Below, one piece after another: positions 1 through 14,400 of a stretch of 64,000 nt of DNA. The stretch covers positions 2,621,001 to 2,685,000 of the forward strand of contig CM067535.1 of NCBI GenBank assembly GCA_034509925.1. The letters are read 5' to 3'. Source of the stretch: Hirudinaria manillensis (Eukaryota > Annelida > Clitellata > Hirudinida > Hirudinidae). The notes under the pieces are model-generated. The model was not told where the DNA came from and did no database searches. It was given only the letters and a program-made list of their open reading frames with translations. The position numbers and the translations under genes were made by a program. Position 1 is the first letter of the stretch. Each line of letters opens with the position of its first letter.

Positions 1-198
1 TTAGCATTGGTCATTTATATAATAGTTAGATATTTAATTAATTGCTAAGATATTTATTATTTGGATTTATTATTTTGCAAGAAGATTAAAATAAACAAAA
101 CGCCCATTGCATTCTTGCAAAATGTAATTTGTAATCTCTTAAATAATAAATAATAAGAAATATATGTTTAGGTTCATTTTAACTTAAGTTATTGTCAG

Positions 199-3100
199 TC
201 GTAAAGTTAAATTGCACGGATGGTATTTATGGAAATCTAGTTCACATTACAAGAAACGGAGGCCCGAGAACGAATATTCTTGCGCTATGCGAAGTTAAAG
301 TTTATGGTGAAATTTATCTAGAAAAAAGTGAATACATTTTTTTCTGACTTAATTAAACGTATTTAATGATTTTTTTATCGCTAATTTACAGCTAATGTTG
401 CCATTAAAAAAATGACATCACAAAGTAGAACTGTGCACGGACACGTTTCGGAAAAGGCAGTTGATGGTGATGTTGAGACCTGCTCAATTGCTCTAAGTTC
501 CGCTGAAAATTCCACACTTGCCTGGTGGCAATTGGATTTGAACGGAACTTATGAAATCGAAGATATTGTCATTCATTACTTTCCCAAAAGAGGCTGTACG
601 GTTGCAATAGATTCTAGAATTTTTCATTACTCGTTACAAAAGACTATTCTGACTAGTTGGATGAATTTCAAGTAGAACGAATAGATATAATTATTTTAAA
701 ACATATTTTGGGTATTCTTAAGTTGATATTTCAATCATACCACCATCTTCACGCATTAAGTTGTTTTCTGAAAAGGTAGTTATTATATTATGTTCTAGTG
801 AGATTATCAATATCTGACTAACTGCAGACACTGATTTTTTGCACGGAATTATTATATATATTTCAAAGACGTCCCAGAATTATGAGAAAAGAATTTGTTC
901 TACAAATGATCGTCCGCTACACTGGTATACAGGTTACCTAAATCACTGTTTGGAATCGTCATTACTAAGACTTCTTTAATAACTTGTTGACAAATTTCGA
1001 TCTAGGGTCAAAATTGAAAATAATGTGCCGAAAGAATTCTTACGGTCGATTTGTGACCATTGTGAGAGTCGGTAGAAAAGCAATGCTAGGTCTTTGTGAG
1101 GTCTTCGTCCATGGAGCACTGAATCTAGACACCAGTAATTGTATAAACATGAATTGTAATTGTAAACATGAATGATTACTAATCATCCGTATTTACAGAC
1201 AGCCGTATTTAATATGCTTCTTGAGGTATTGCTAGGCACTTAGTTTTAGTGCTGTGTTGATACAAGATAACTGATTAACGACACAATTTCCATTTTTAGT
1301 CACTTTATCGTACAAAAGACCAACATTTCAAAGCGGCATTACACACTTCAACACATCCGCATTAGCTGTCGATGGAAAACTAGAAACGTGTGCTAGGATT
1401 TACGCCCCATTCCGTTCGATGGCCTGGTGGCGCGTGGCTCTCGACAACGTCTACAGAATTTCGAACGTCAGCATTTACTACAATCCAAAGTTATACAAAG
1501 GTAGATTTTAAAGACGAATCATATGAAATTTTTCATAAACTACAGCTTGTACTAGTCGTAATACATTATATTCATTATGTCCAAACAGATCCTCGATACA
1601 TGAACAAATTTAAAGTCTTTGTTTCAATTGATTTCGACAACGATGAGGAACAACTGTGCGCCACTGTCGATAAGGAACCCAAAAAAGGTGCATTCCAATG
1701 AACCTCACCTTAAGCTGTATTTGTGTTGAAACACATCTTTAATTCCTAAACTCCTTCATTTTCAGAGGCTTACGTTAATATAACTTGTACCAATTACGTC
1801 GTTGGACAGTTTGTTACCTTAAGGAAATATGCGGGCTCCAATTCACGAGCTTTTATCTTTTGTGAGGTATACATTTATCCTGAAGATATGCCTAAAGGTT
1901 AAAATCTTTTTCAGCTGACGAATTTATATCAATTGTTTTTTATTTGCGTTTCTCAACTGATTTGAAATACAAATTAATTTAAAATATGATAATTTTTATA
2001 AATATTTTATGTATATTTTTTTATAATGAAGTTGTTATAAATAATAATGAAAATTATTATAATTTTAAATTATTATATTATAAATAAATATTATAAAATA
2101 ATAACGCTAAAGATATTTGTTTGTATTTTTTTTCCAAATGAACTGTTTCTTAGTTTGTCCTGACGATAGCATGAAATGCGAATCGGAATCCATTTGCATT
2201 CCAAAAGAAAATGTTTGCAACCAAATCAGGAATTGTGCCGATGGAAGTGACGAAATTAATTGCGGTTCTCGTTAATTTCATTATTATTTACAATTACATC
2301 AATGCATTCAGCCATGACATTTCTTACAATAGCACATCATAAATCTTAAACCTATTACTTGAGAGTAATTAATTAGGCACATTTAAGCATTAATCATCTG
2401 AAACTTATGTAATTATTCTATTGATAACTTAAAACTGCAGTAGTATGACGGAAGTTTTAAATATTATTATTATTATATATTAGTATTAAAATATTTTAAA
2501 ATATTTTCGAAGCATGTCTTCCTTACCAACACAAATGCAAAGAAGGTTTCTGTGTGCATAACGATTGGCTTTGCGATGGAACCAAAGATTGTCCATTCGG
2601 AGACGACGAGACGCATTATAGTTGTCGTAAATACCGATAATATATACAATAATAATTGATAAAATAAAATTATTAAATTGAAAAGCCATAATTTCATTTT
2701 AAAGGTAGCTGCGGATCTCACGAGTTCAAGTGTTTCAAAAATAACATTTGCAAAGACTTATCGAAACGCTGCGATGGGAATTTCGACTGTCCTGATCATT
2801 CCGATGAAATTAAATGCAGTAAGAATTATCAATACAAACATATTAAGCTAACAAATTATATATTTATTTATATATCAACAAGGAATACCTAAAAATAAAT
2901 TAAATACATGGCAACTCATTTGGATTTTGGAAACACATTTCAATTATAAATCGGCGAATTATTTGGAAATTTGTGCATCCATTAAAATTTCTTGACAGTC
3001 GAATTGAACGGTAAAACCGATTATGAAGTGAAACTCTTCAATGCAACCTTTGAGGGAGAAACAAACTTTTCGATTTGCTCAACAGATTGGACCGATGAAC

Positions 3101-4775
3101 ATAGTATCCGAGTTTGCAGTGACGTGGGTGGCGAGTGAGCAGAAAATTTATTTCATTTTAATCTTTTAAGACGTCTTTTCGTTAATAGCTGCTAATTTTA
3201 GATATATTCATAACACTTATGACCCTCTCGACACAAAGAAAATACTCAGTTTAAAAAAAAAAGTGGCTTTTGGAAATTCATCTTTCATGTCAATCTTCAA
3301 GAAAAGGTTATCATAGCTACTAATGATTAAAATTAAATATATTCACGATTTCAAGCTAGCTCCAGCACAAATTCATTTTGCAGTGAGCACTGCGAATCCA
3401 AGAAATTTGTTAGAATTACATGTTCCTCCCACTCAGGTTCGTCATCATCGTCATCTTCGTAGTCATCTTCATCATCCATCCTCTCTCTCCTCCATACATG
3501 TTTCAGTCCATTCTCTCATCGTAAGTAAGTGCACCTCCATCGTGTCATATCACGTCATGCGACTTCAAAATATTATTATTTAAGCTTCACAAAATTTGTT
3601 TAATGTCTACAATTTAGTTTTACTTATAATACTGGCATTTTATTTATATATCTTAACTTTTATTGTATTTTTTTATTGTATTTTTTATTGTATATTTTAT
3701 CGTACTTATTTTTTAGATAGATTTGACATACCAGCTTGCGGCATACGTAGAATAGATGAAAATCGCACTGGTCCCTACGTGGTCAACGGAGACGAAGCAC
3801 AATTAGGTGCATGGCCGTGGTATGTACAAATAATAGTAAATGGAAGGGTTAAATGCGGTGGAAGCCTCATATCTTACTTCTGGATAATCACTGCAGCCCA
3901 TTGTTTAATGTAAGATTTTGCATTATATACTGCTATACAGTTAAGCTATAATTATAGAATTACAATCTATCTTTTTTTAAAATGTTTTTTTTTTCAGCAA
4001 TATAAGAAATTTGACTTCATTAGTAATTAAACTTGGCACTGTTTCGTGGAACGATGAAAATGCGAGAAACCATCTGGCTTCTTATTATTCAATTCATCCA
4101 AATTACAATCAAGATACGCTTACCAACGATATTGGAATGATTAGACTTCGAGATCCAATTCTTCATAACGAATCCATAGGACCAATATGCATTGGAAATC
4201 TTGGCAAGGAAAGGAATATGACTCATAGATATTGCGTATTCGCTGGATTTGGAAGAACTGACGGGGGTGAATTTGTTTATTTAAATTTTATTTTAGAAAA
4301 ATTAATGAAATTATAAAAAAAAACGACAACAAAAATTTACATAATTCTATAGATTTGCAAAGCTCTTTTCAACCAAACCGCATGCAACAGGGTCGAATGA
4401 ATATAATGACGTCTGACGAATGTCTACGAAATTTGAAAAATGTGGAGTTTGGTAGTCTGAAAGACAAAATTAATTATTCTGATGTTCTGTGTGCTGGTTC
4501 GTTGCCTACGGCATTCGGAATCAATACATGCAAGGTACAAATTATAGATTTTCGGTGTTGATCTATTCAGAAATTGAACCACTTAATGTTTGCAGGGAGA
4601 TGGGGGAGGTCCTCTGGTGTGCAAGGATGAATATGGGGTTTGGTCACAGATTGGAATCGCCAGCGTTCCTTACTCATATAAATACCGTCGTATCAGATCT
4701 TGCACTATCAGCTTATTTGTAAAAGTGTCAAAACACTTGGACTACATCGCTAGTACTGAAAAGCAATCATTCTAG
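199..4775 (+). CDS. Unit 1: FTP-LDLa-SRCR mosaic serine protease homolog, catalytic Ser lost (5' partial)
   Basis: Seventeen exons read as one open frame of 817 codons: 199-327, 392-595, 828-932, 1006-1134, 1300-1500, 1589-1687, 1766-1897, 2154-2264, 2513-2626, 2705-2818, 2999-3134, 3202-3306, 3384-3436, 3717-3909, 3998-4266, 4353-4534, 4596-4775. Visible residues 1-43 are the end of an FTP domain (LCEV motif), 44-189 and 190-333 are two full FTP domains (AVDG, AWW, LCEV), 333-446 are three LDLa repeats (CDG/SDE), 446-544 an SRCR-like domain, and 545-817 an S1 protease. His (TAAHC) and Asp (NDIGM) of the triad are present, but the last exon reads GDGGGP instead of GDSGGP, so Ser195 is Gly and hydrolysis is not expected. 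The four usual protease disulfides and the Cys pair tethering the light chain remain. A secreted pseudoprotease is inferred. The signal exon and the first FTP exons lie before the window. Confidence 0.87.
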
Positions 4776-7700
4776 TTACTTTGCCCGAACAAAGTTATTA
4801 AAAACACCGATGTATTTGTTGACCTAACCCAGAAAATATTTCCGAAGTGCAGCATTGCCTTTAAGATCAATCTCAGGATGGTTTGCAGATAAAATGCTCG
4901 TGTCGTTTCTGAAATATTATTAATTTTCACTACACGGTATTTGGTTAATTTAACATACGTCCAGTTATCAAAATTAGGTGCAACGATAACCACTTGTTAA
5001 TCTCTTAAATGAAATAATAATTATCTTCATGAGGACATGCCATTAATAATTTCATTGCGAATATAAACAAAAGGACTGTCCTCAATGCTCGCAATAAATG
5101 AATTAAATAATAAATGACCCAATCACTTTCTGTTAATAAATCATTTTAAATCCTAATTTCAAACCGATAAGAATGTAAAGTTTGTCATTAATCACCCAAC
5201 CGACCATTCGCTTTTACAGGGTAAACATTAAAACAAAAATTATCTTCAATAATGATAATATATTAGATATAAAACTGATATTTACTGCGATATCGGAGAT
5301 CGAAAATGGACTTACAGATAAGTCTGAAGTTTGGGTTGACATTATGCTTTAATTGCTTCACTTCAAAAATGAATCATTTAATAAAATAATTACAATTTAA
5401 AATACTAATGAGCCTAACATGTTTCAAAGCGATATGATATTACACATACTTACTCTTGTCATGTCATCGAGTCTCATATATTGCCATCCATCTTCAGGTA
5501 AGATGCAAGTAAATCCTAGGCTGTCGAATATACTTGCAATTAATGAAGTTTTAGCAGAATTTCACTTAAATGTAAACATAAATTAAGGATGCTTTAATTT
5601 AATGGATATTATTTCAACTTACACCCCGTATCTTGACTTAGGGAATCATTTTAAATTTCAGTCAACTTGGCTTTCAAGAGACCAACAGTTCAAAGCAACA
5701 CATACAAGAATCAAAAGAGTGATTTGGCAGTGGATGGAAACAATAGAGACATGGTCAGTAGCTGGAGACCCTGACAATATTGTTTTACCCGATCAGTTTA
5801 GCTCCAACACGGCATGGTGGAGCGTGAAATTGAATAGCATTTATTACATTAAAAGTATCTCTTTGGACCAAGATTACAAATCGCCATGTTAGTTGTTAAG
5901 ATATTGAAAGTCTTCTTTTCCTATCTTTTAGTGGTCGATACCTGGTATAATTGTTATAATTGTAACAATTGGCTAAATACAAGCAAATAAAAATTGATCA
6001 AACATAATTAATTCCCACTTATTCACGTAAAGTTTTACACTTGTAAAAGACTTAATAAATATAAATGACTCAACTGCAAATATAGTTTGATCTGTATTAT
6101 CAATGATTTTTAAATAGATTAAATATGTTTTTAATGTAACGATTAATAAATATGTTAGTTAGATAAATTGTACATCTTAAGGTTACATCAGTAGATGCTT
6201 AGAAATGCAGTAGATGAGGACTTGAATGATCTTATTTTTAGTCGCAAAATATCTTAACACCATCATAATCTACGTTTCCATCAATTCTCGGGAATATTTG
6301 ACATGCACAACAGCTGAACGCCTCTCTAACTGTTTGGTATTTTTTTGTTTGTAAACATCTGGTCATTATTAGTCAACATTACAGCGAAATAATAAATCAT
6401 AATTTATTTTCTTCGGAAAATGAAATTGAATATTTAAGGTTTTAATAACCAATTTAAGGCTTGAATTTAACTTGCAATGAAGAACTTTATGGCAACACCA
6501 TACACAATGCGAAACATGGCGGAAATAGATTGGACATAATTACACTTTGTGAAGTTATTATCTTTGGAGAACTTTACACAGTTGAACGTAAACAACATAT
6601 TTTGTGTAGCTTGAATGTATTACATATTGTAATCTTCATAATGAATGCCTAGCTTGGAATGTAAATAATGCAAGAGTTCCGTCTAGATTTCGTTTATCAA
6701 TTTTCAGAAATTCAGCCGGTTGAAAAAAGGTTATGGTCATTTGGGTAGGGTTAGGAGTGCCCTGGTCTAGCGTATATAGTGTTCTGCGGGTTAAGTTTGC
6801 CAGATTTTGATATAAGTCGTCACGCGCTTTGGTATAAATCATAAAAGTACGAACAAATCTAAATTATAAACTAAAACCATTCAAGTTTTTGAGTTAAATT
6901 TTTCAAGGCAGAATTCTGATTTTTTTCTTATGTTTTGAATTCAAATCTGTTACTAAATGCAGATAAAAAAAAATATATATACAATGTATTTGTCAATATT
7001 GTTCACTTCCCCATTCATTTGTTCAACGATGATATTAAATGACGATTTTGTTTTTTGGTTTTTACTTGTAATTAATCAAATTAGTCGTTAACAATCTCTG
7101 ATGATTTCAGAAGATGTGGCATTAAAAAAATCGGCTTCACAAAGTGGCACGTATTCAATGCAAGGTGCCCATTTGGCAGTTGATGGAAAGGCTGAAACGT
7201 GTTCAATTGCCAAAGCTAATCAATCAACATTGACGTGGTGGCAGGTTTACCTGAATGGAATTTTTAATATTAAGGAGGTCGCGATTAGCTAGTATCCTAA
7301 AAGAACATGTATGTTATCATCCTCGTTGTGTACTACGCCTGGAAGCTATGCTATAAAAACTAGTAGCTTAATCTGATTATGATAGCCTAAATTATAATAA
7401 AATTATTATAATAATAAAATAATTCATAACTTAAGCATTGGTTTTATTAAAAATGATTTTTAAGACATTTTTCTGCAGCTATTGGAATTCTACACGGTTT
7501 TATTATTTTCGTTTCAATCAATGCCGAGTACTTTGAGCAACAGATTTGTAGTAAATTCGACGAAGCTAAGCATTATTACAATAGTGAGTTAAAAATTGAT
7601 TTTATCTCGACGTCACAAAATTGAGACGAAAGTAAAGACGAAATGAATTTTAAATTATTTTGATATTTCAAAGAATACAAATAATTACAGATTTTCAATA

Positions 7701-8497
7701 ATTAAACGAGAAAAGAATAAGAAATCAAATATCATTCGCAGGTGCGGCCTCTTAAATTTGCATTTCCATTCAGAATCACTGTTCCAAACAAGTTGTAAGA
7801 AACCTGTTTACGGTCAATTTGTTACGATAGTTAGAAGCCAGCCCTTCCAAAGTGTATTGCTGGGTCTCTGTGAAGTTCGTGCTGATCTCAACACAGTCAT
7901 TTGGATCTAAACTTTATGGCATTATTTCAAATTGTAATTATTTTTTAGAGGGTAACATCATTTTAACCTGCGACCATACAGTGGCCGGTCGATTTATAAC
8001 ATTTGAAAATCATGATGGTCCAGATCAAACTAAGATGTATTTTTGTGAAGTACTGATTTATGCTAAAGAAGTCGATAAAAGTTATTTTAATTCTTTAATA
8101 AAACTAAAATATAATTCAATTCTTCAAGTATAATTCGATTATAGTCCATTTATTTGAAATTAATTAGAATCATTTTTTAATAATTTCAACTTAATAATTT
8201 GAAAAAATCTTAAAAAGAGTGCAGATAAATTATTATATATGTATTTTTAGATTGTACGAATGCCTCGATAAAGTTGCGACTCAATTTGCGTCGCTAAAGA
8301 AAAAATTTGTGACCGAATTAAGCACTGTCAAGACGGAAGCGTTGAGAAACATTGCAGTTAGATTTTTTTTTTAATTAACAAAATTTATATTTAAATAATA
8401 AACAATTATAATAAACAGTTATAATAAAATATTGCATTTCAAATATTAAATACAAAAAGCCTGACCTCCATATCAATACAAGTGCGACCAAGGACTC

Positions 8498-8667
8498 TGT
8501 TATAACTTCAGAATATCGAGATCAACACGGTTTATTAGGATCAACGCAATACGACACAACTCGACACAGTACGACACGATACGAACACGAGCGGAATTAA
8601 AACGGAAAACAAGCGTGCCTCGTCGCACGAGGTGCACAAAACCAAAGATACGCATAATCCCACAACA
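8498..8667 (-). repeat. 3' LTR of the gypsy remnant
   Basis: The repeat has TG...CA type ends (TGTTG at 8667 and AACA at 8498 on the minus strand) and lies directly beside a polypurine tract at 8668-8680. No second copy exists in the window, so no target-site duplication can be tested. Confidence 0.7.
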
Positions 8668-9394
8668 CCTCCCCCCCCTAAACGATTAGGTATTTCTTCC
8701 TCTGGGGATCCATCTCCAGCCTTCTCGGAGGTCGGCGGTTCCTTGCGGATCTTTTCTTTGGTGTCCGAGGTTGCACTGGTGGAATGACATGCTCCACTTC
8801 GCACTCTGGAATTTCCTGTAGTTCCGGCGTGTGTATGTTTTCTGCGGTTGTCTGGGATGTCCCACTTAGTGGCAGGAATGGCAAGTCAAATGCCACACAC
8901 ATCACCTTCAGTGAATCATCCTGCGCACGCTTCCTGAGCTGGTTCGCGTGGCGATGGAGCATTTTGCCGCTTGCCTCCACTAGGTAGACTTGACGTCCCT
9001 GTCTGCGCCTGATCCATCCCTGTATCCACTTCGGGTGACTCGGGTCCTTGTAGTCTCTTACGAAGACTGCGTCTCCCTCGACGAACTCTCTCAGTCGCCT
9101 GTGGATAGGTTTCCTTTCTTCCATCTCCTGATCCGCTCTTGGGAGATGTTTTACTGGACTTTTGAGTTGGAGGTCACTCAGGGGAGTTCTCAACGGTCTC
9201 CCTAGGAGTTTCTCTGCCGGCGTCTTCAAATCCGTCAAAGACGTGCATGGCGTTGTCCGGTAAGTCAGCAGGAATTTCTGGAGCGCATCCTCCATCACCT
9301 CCTCCCCCTGCAGCTTTTGTAGTGTACGCTTGAATGTGTCCACAAAACTCTCAGCTTGTCCATTGCAGTGAGGTTGGTAGGGCGGTAGGTTACC
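8498..9394 (-). mobile_element. 3' remnant of a Ty3/gypsy LTR retrotransposon
   Basis: On the minus strand the ORF ending at 8678 encodes the end of a gypsy integrase core (a PPYQPHCNGQAE-like motif near 9385-9350) and its C-terminal domain and tail. A purine tract (about eight G then AGG) sits next to a 170-bp terminal repeat at 8498-8667 that begins TGTTG and ends AACA on the minus strand. The 5' part of the element (5' LTR, gag, protease, RT, RNase H, most of integrase) is absent: unit 2 gene sequence resumes abruptly at about 9395. The insertion therefore came with, or was followed by, a deletion that removed both the element's left half and several host exons. Confidence 0.85.
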
Positions 9395-10434
9395 TTTAAA
9401 CTAAATGCATTTTCAACATCAATTCAACAGGGACCTACTAAATGCTTCCGAAATAAATGTAAAATTGGGCACCATATTAGAAAACGACCCAATGGTCGAG
9501 AGTTATGAGGTCGAAAGCTTTTCAATTCACCCAAACCATTCCAATGAACGTAACGATATTGCCTTGGTAAAACTTAGAAAAACAATTTTTTTTCAATAAT
9601 GTCACTAGGCCAATTTGCCTGCCAGATATGAACGCAGACAAAGTGAGATTAAATTCGCACCGCTATTGTGTAATGTCTGGTCTTGGATATCAGGATTCAG
9701 GTTTTTTTACCATTAATAATTTTAATGGACATGTCACAAATAAACTTAATTTATTTTATTTTTCAGATTTTACTAATCCCCTTTCTAAGGTGCCTCGACG
9801 TTTACAACATGGGCGAACGAATTTGATATCAGATAAGGATTGTTTGGCTAACTTGAATATGAGAAAATAATGGAAAAATTATTTACGACAGGATCTGCAA
9901 GAAAAAAATAACAAATTTTGTGCTGGTTCATTACCTACAAACTATGGAATAAATGCTTGCAGGGTTAACCATTTTGAAATTGTTGAATAGATATTTAATT
10001 TCTTGTACCGGTCATAAATTTCGGTATGTTTTCGCTTGCACAAAGAACGTCTCAGAATAGCGTAATTATCTATTATAACAAATATTTGCGTCAGTAAAAC
10101 AGAAGCTAAATAGAAAATGTATCCAAAATGCCCTAAATATATTAATGCACCAACGTGTAATTTCTGTCGAATATAAACATTCCTAATTTATTTTGGAATC
10201 AAAAATGATACATTTTAAAATATAATTAATTAATCTTTTAATTCTAAATAATTAATTAATATGCAGGGTGATGGTGGAAGCCCTCTCGTCTGCAGGAATG
10301 AACACGGAATTTGTACTCAAGTAGGAATTGCAATACAATTTAAAAGTCACGTTTTTCTTGATCTCAAACAATGTCTTAGCACCATTATGCTTCGAGTCGA
10401 AAGTTATTTGAATTTTATTAATCAAATTAATTAG

Positions 10435-11410
10435 GCCATGCCACAGTGGATTTAATGCTTAAAACAGTTTCGAAAAGCATTCATATTTATGTTTATTGAC
10501 TTTTAAACAAATTGTCAACCATAGAACTTTAATTTACAATTTTTTATATTTAAATTTATTTTTGGTTGTCTGATTATCTAACAGATCATCACACCAATCA
10601 TTTGTAGTCAATCTAAATTTTTGATAAAATGAATTTTAAAAAAAAAAACTAATATTTTCATTCCTTTCATCGAAATAAATTTTGTAAATGTACACTTTGC
10701 CCAATTGTTTATTACCGATTCTATGTTTAACAGTTTCCAGACTCGTATAAAGTTAAAATTATTATTAAAATTACTATTAAAATTACAATTAAAAATTCAA
10801 AAGTTACTTAAAACATTACATTGATACCAACATTAACCAATACTTTAAATACCATGACCCCTAAGAGTTTACATCTGTACAAGAGTTTTTTTTTTAAGCC
10901 CGAATGGCGATTGTTTATGTTTTATTTGCTTTTCTTTTGTTTTTCGGAACGTGTCAGAGGCCAAGGCCCTTCGTTCGACTCGAATAAATAAACAAAATAA
11001 ATAAATAGAAAAACTCCAATCGCTAAGAGAAGAAGAACATAACATCTGCGTAACAGAGAATATCGATTTTAATTTAGACATGCAATGGTTTTCGAAATAT
11101 GTAATTGTAATCAATAGTAAATAATAAATACTCAAATGACTCAACAGAAGTGCCAAATTTTTAAAAACTAAAATTTCTAAAACTTGTAGCTTGCTTATAA
11201 ACTAATTATTTCAGGAAGTTTTTCTTTATTTGGTTTCCAAGCCCGTAAATAATTTTTGCCGAAATCAGAAAATGAAGCAATTGTAATTTAGGCACTAAAA
11301 ATCAATATTGATAATCCTCTATTAAACATTCATTACTATTAGAGGTCACACCAAAGACTTATCAGAACCTTTTGACAAGATTGAGAAATTTGTTCTAAGT
11401 GCGTTGAAAT
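10435..11410. other. Intergenic spacer between units 2 and 3
   Basis: AT-rich spacer. I see no exon of the tandem family, no other convincing coding region and no structured RNA. The only longer ORF (minus strand 10869-11156) is low-complexity and lacks recognisable motifs. Confidence 0.6.
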
Positions 11411-14400
11411 ATGAAGACATTGATGGGCATCTTCGTCTTCCATTTAGTTATTTTTGAAGGGATTTCGCGTCAAAAAAGTATTTGTTTATTTAATATCAAG
11501 TTTTCAAATTATTATATTTTGGGTAGTGGCGTGACTCTTTTCAATAAATTCCATTATTATGTAATTGATAATTATATATTTTTTACATCTCCCCTTCATT
11601 TCATTAACTCTAGTATACCTTCCTGCAATCAAAAGAACTTTTCAAAGTGCCTCAATTTCTAATAGCACAGTTTCTGATTTGGCGGTGGACAAAGACATGG
11701 AAACGTGTGCACGGGCCGTAAGTGGCCCGTCGCCAAATGATACGGCATGGTGGCGCGTGGAACTGGTTACAATATATGTAATACTTCAAATTTATATAGC
11801 TAACAATCCAAACACATCTTGTGAGTTAATTTGTTTTAAATGTTTGTATAAACATTAAATAATTTTAATGTTTAATAGCAGAATATTTTAGGGTAATTTA
11901 ATGTAAAATGATCTGTAATTTTTTAATGATTTCGTGCCTATTTAAAATATAAGCATTTCCTCAAACAGATGTAAGTTTTCTGAGCGGGCTTCAAGTTTTC
12001 ATTTCGATTGATCAAAACTTTGAGAGAAAATTGTGCTCTTCTGTCAGTCGAAAGAACAACAGAGGTAAAAACGAGTGTGATTTATTTTGTAGCGTAATTT
12101 TTTTATTATTTATATTACATTTATTTAAATCATTTATTTTATTATTTACATTATAATTTTATTTTTTTTTATTTTTAACACCAGGTTGACCTCAAATTTT
12201 TATGTGATCTCATTATAACATTAAGATGTATTACCTTATTTAGTCTGTTAAATTAATATTGCCAAGCAATTCTTAATATAAACTTGTTAAATCATAGCAG
12301 TTCGATAGCACGATTATAATATTTTATTTGGTCAAATCAAAATAAATTTACATACGACCTAATAATGAGATATCAAAATGATAAGTTGTTTTAAGGGAAG
12401 TTAATCTAAAAGAATTTATTTAATTTATTTATCTCTGATATGACACGATAAATCATATGCTTTCATAACTGACCTATTTTTTTTTTAAATTCTAGTAATT
12501 CTACAATCAATTTTATTAATTTAATTTATGTTAGGTCTTTAGAAACGAAACATTACTCAACACGCAAAAACCAGAAACAACCAGAACGCAACAATTCTTT
12601 ATTTGTTCTCCCAAACTTCGAAAGAACCCTCGCGCTCCAAAAACTATCGCTCGATCCCTCGCCCCGCCTACTCGCACATCGTCACAACACCTCCACGCCA
12701 GCCGAAAAGTTTCTCAGAGCTTTTAGGCGTAACCTCTCTGAGCGTCGAGGAAGTGTAGTCTCAGAATCCGGGACTATTGGCCGTTGGAAGTTTCTTCGTC
12801 CTTTTGGCCGACCCCTGGGTCTCCTCGGGACTGTGGTTTGCGCAGTTGTAGAAGTTGTAATGTTCCTTGAATTGGGAGTGGGACCCGGCACCATGCCCGG
12901 ATCATCGTCCTCCTCTACCCCATGTCTGGGCCTCAATTGTTCGACGTGCCTTTTCAAAGTGGGTCCTTTTGGCACTACCTGTATTAAGACATGACGAGGA
13001 CCCAAGACTTGAATCACCACTGCCGGGATCCATCTAGGAATGCGATCCTTGCCTGGACCGCTGCGTTGAACGTAGCATGGCTTCCCGACGGTGAATTGGG
13101 TGTTACTCGATCTCTTTGATGTAGGCTTGTTCTGACGGTTTTGTAGTTCCTGGGCAATGTGCGGCACTGAAGGCAAAAGCGCATCTAATTTGCTTCGTAA
13201 TTGTCTTCCGTTCAGAAGTTCACTAGGAGAGTAACCAGACTCCAAAGGAGTTCGACGATATTGAATGAGAAATTCCTGTAGCGCCTGGATAGTTGGAAGC
13301 CGCGATTTCTTCAGGGATTGTTTAAAAGTTTGGACTAATCTTTCCGCCTGCCCGTTTGTAGCTGGATGGTATGGGGCTCCTCTCAGGTGTAGAATACCTC
13401 TTTCCCTGAGATACTCTTGAAATTCTGAGGATGTAAATGTGGGCGCATTGTCCGTTACGAGAGTATGGGGATATCCAAAATGAGCAAAATCCTCCTCCAG
13501 TAATTCCATAGTCGTTCTGGCAGTTATGCTTGAAGTAGAATGGATGCATGGGTACTTAGAATAACTATCGACTACCACCAGCCAGTTCTTTCCCATGAAA
13601 TTAACTGCGTGATCTATGTGGATTCTACTCCAAGGTCTTTCTGGTAGCATCCACGGATGATTTGAGAACTTTGGTGGGTTGTTCTGATGTTCCGCGCAAG
13701 ATGTGCATTCCCTGCACATCTCCTCAATGTCGGCATCAATTCCCGGCCAGTAAACAACGGTTCGTGCCAGTTGCTTCATTCTCCTCATACCGCAATGTCC
13801 AAGGTGCAATAGACCCATAACGTGTAGTCTAAGTTTCTCAGGAACTACGATTCTGTTTCCGAAGATAAGACAATCATTTTGCACTGTCAGAGCATCTTCC
13901 AACTTTTGAAAATGTCGAATTTGTGCATCTACAACTCGAGGCCATCCCTCTTTTAAGAATCGTACGACAGTTGAAATTATCCTGTCTCTGCGCGATTCCT
14001 TTGTCAAGACCTGAGAATCAGTTGGTCGGATCTGTTTACTTATGGCACTGATTGTACAAACTGTAAGGTCGTCGTCTTCATCCTCACCGACGTCAAAATT
14101 GTCATCTTTCCCACTTGGTAACCGACTAAGTGCATCCGCGTTACCATGACTTTCGGATCGTCGGTACTCTATCGAATAATCGTACTGGTGTAGTATCAAT
14201 GCCCATCGGGCTAAACGATTTGCTGCTAATAATGGGGTGAGTTTTGAAGGGCTGAAAAGCGACAACAAAGGTTTGTGATCCGTCACTAAGATAAAGTTTC
14301 GTCCGTAAAGGTATTGATGGAATTTCTGCAGCGCGTAAATAATCGAAAGTGCTTCCTTATGTATCTGACTATAATTTCTTTGTGATGTTGACAGTGTCTT

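Larger units (their letters stand above)
5419..10434 (+). pseudogene. Unit 2: decayed 3-FTP mosaic serine protease
   Basis: A start and hydrophobic signal exon (5419-5497, or from the internal Met at 5434) is followed by FTP1 (5662-5887, 6242-6336, 6459-6587), FTP2 (7111-7308, 7479-7583, about 7777-7900), FTP3 last exon only (7949-8080), LDLa1 (8251-8356), part of LDLa2 (8460-8497), then after a retroelement the protease exons 2 to 4 (9431-9700, 9767-9963, 10267-10434). Lesions: a one-base frameshift near 5740 with Cys changed to Trp just after it, an in-frame TAG at 7290-7292, loss of two FTP3 exons, a frameshift in LDLa1 near 8275, TGA in place of a Cys codon at 8462-8464, loss of everything from LDLa2 to protease exon 1, an extra T in a T run near 9590, and a stop near 9868. 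The active-site exon reads GDGGSP, with Gly for the catalytic Ser as in unit 1. Clearly dead. Confidence 0.88.

Noticed and set aside
3323..3583. His/Ser-rich 86-codon ORF
   Set aside because: It overlaps the SRCR exon 3384-3436 in another frame and continues in intron; no homology and no counterpart in other units.
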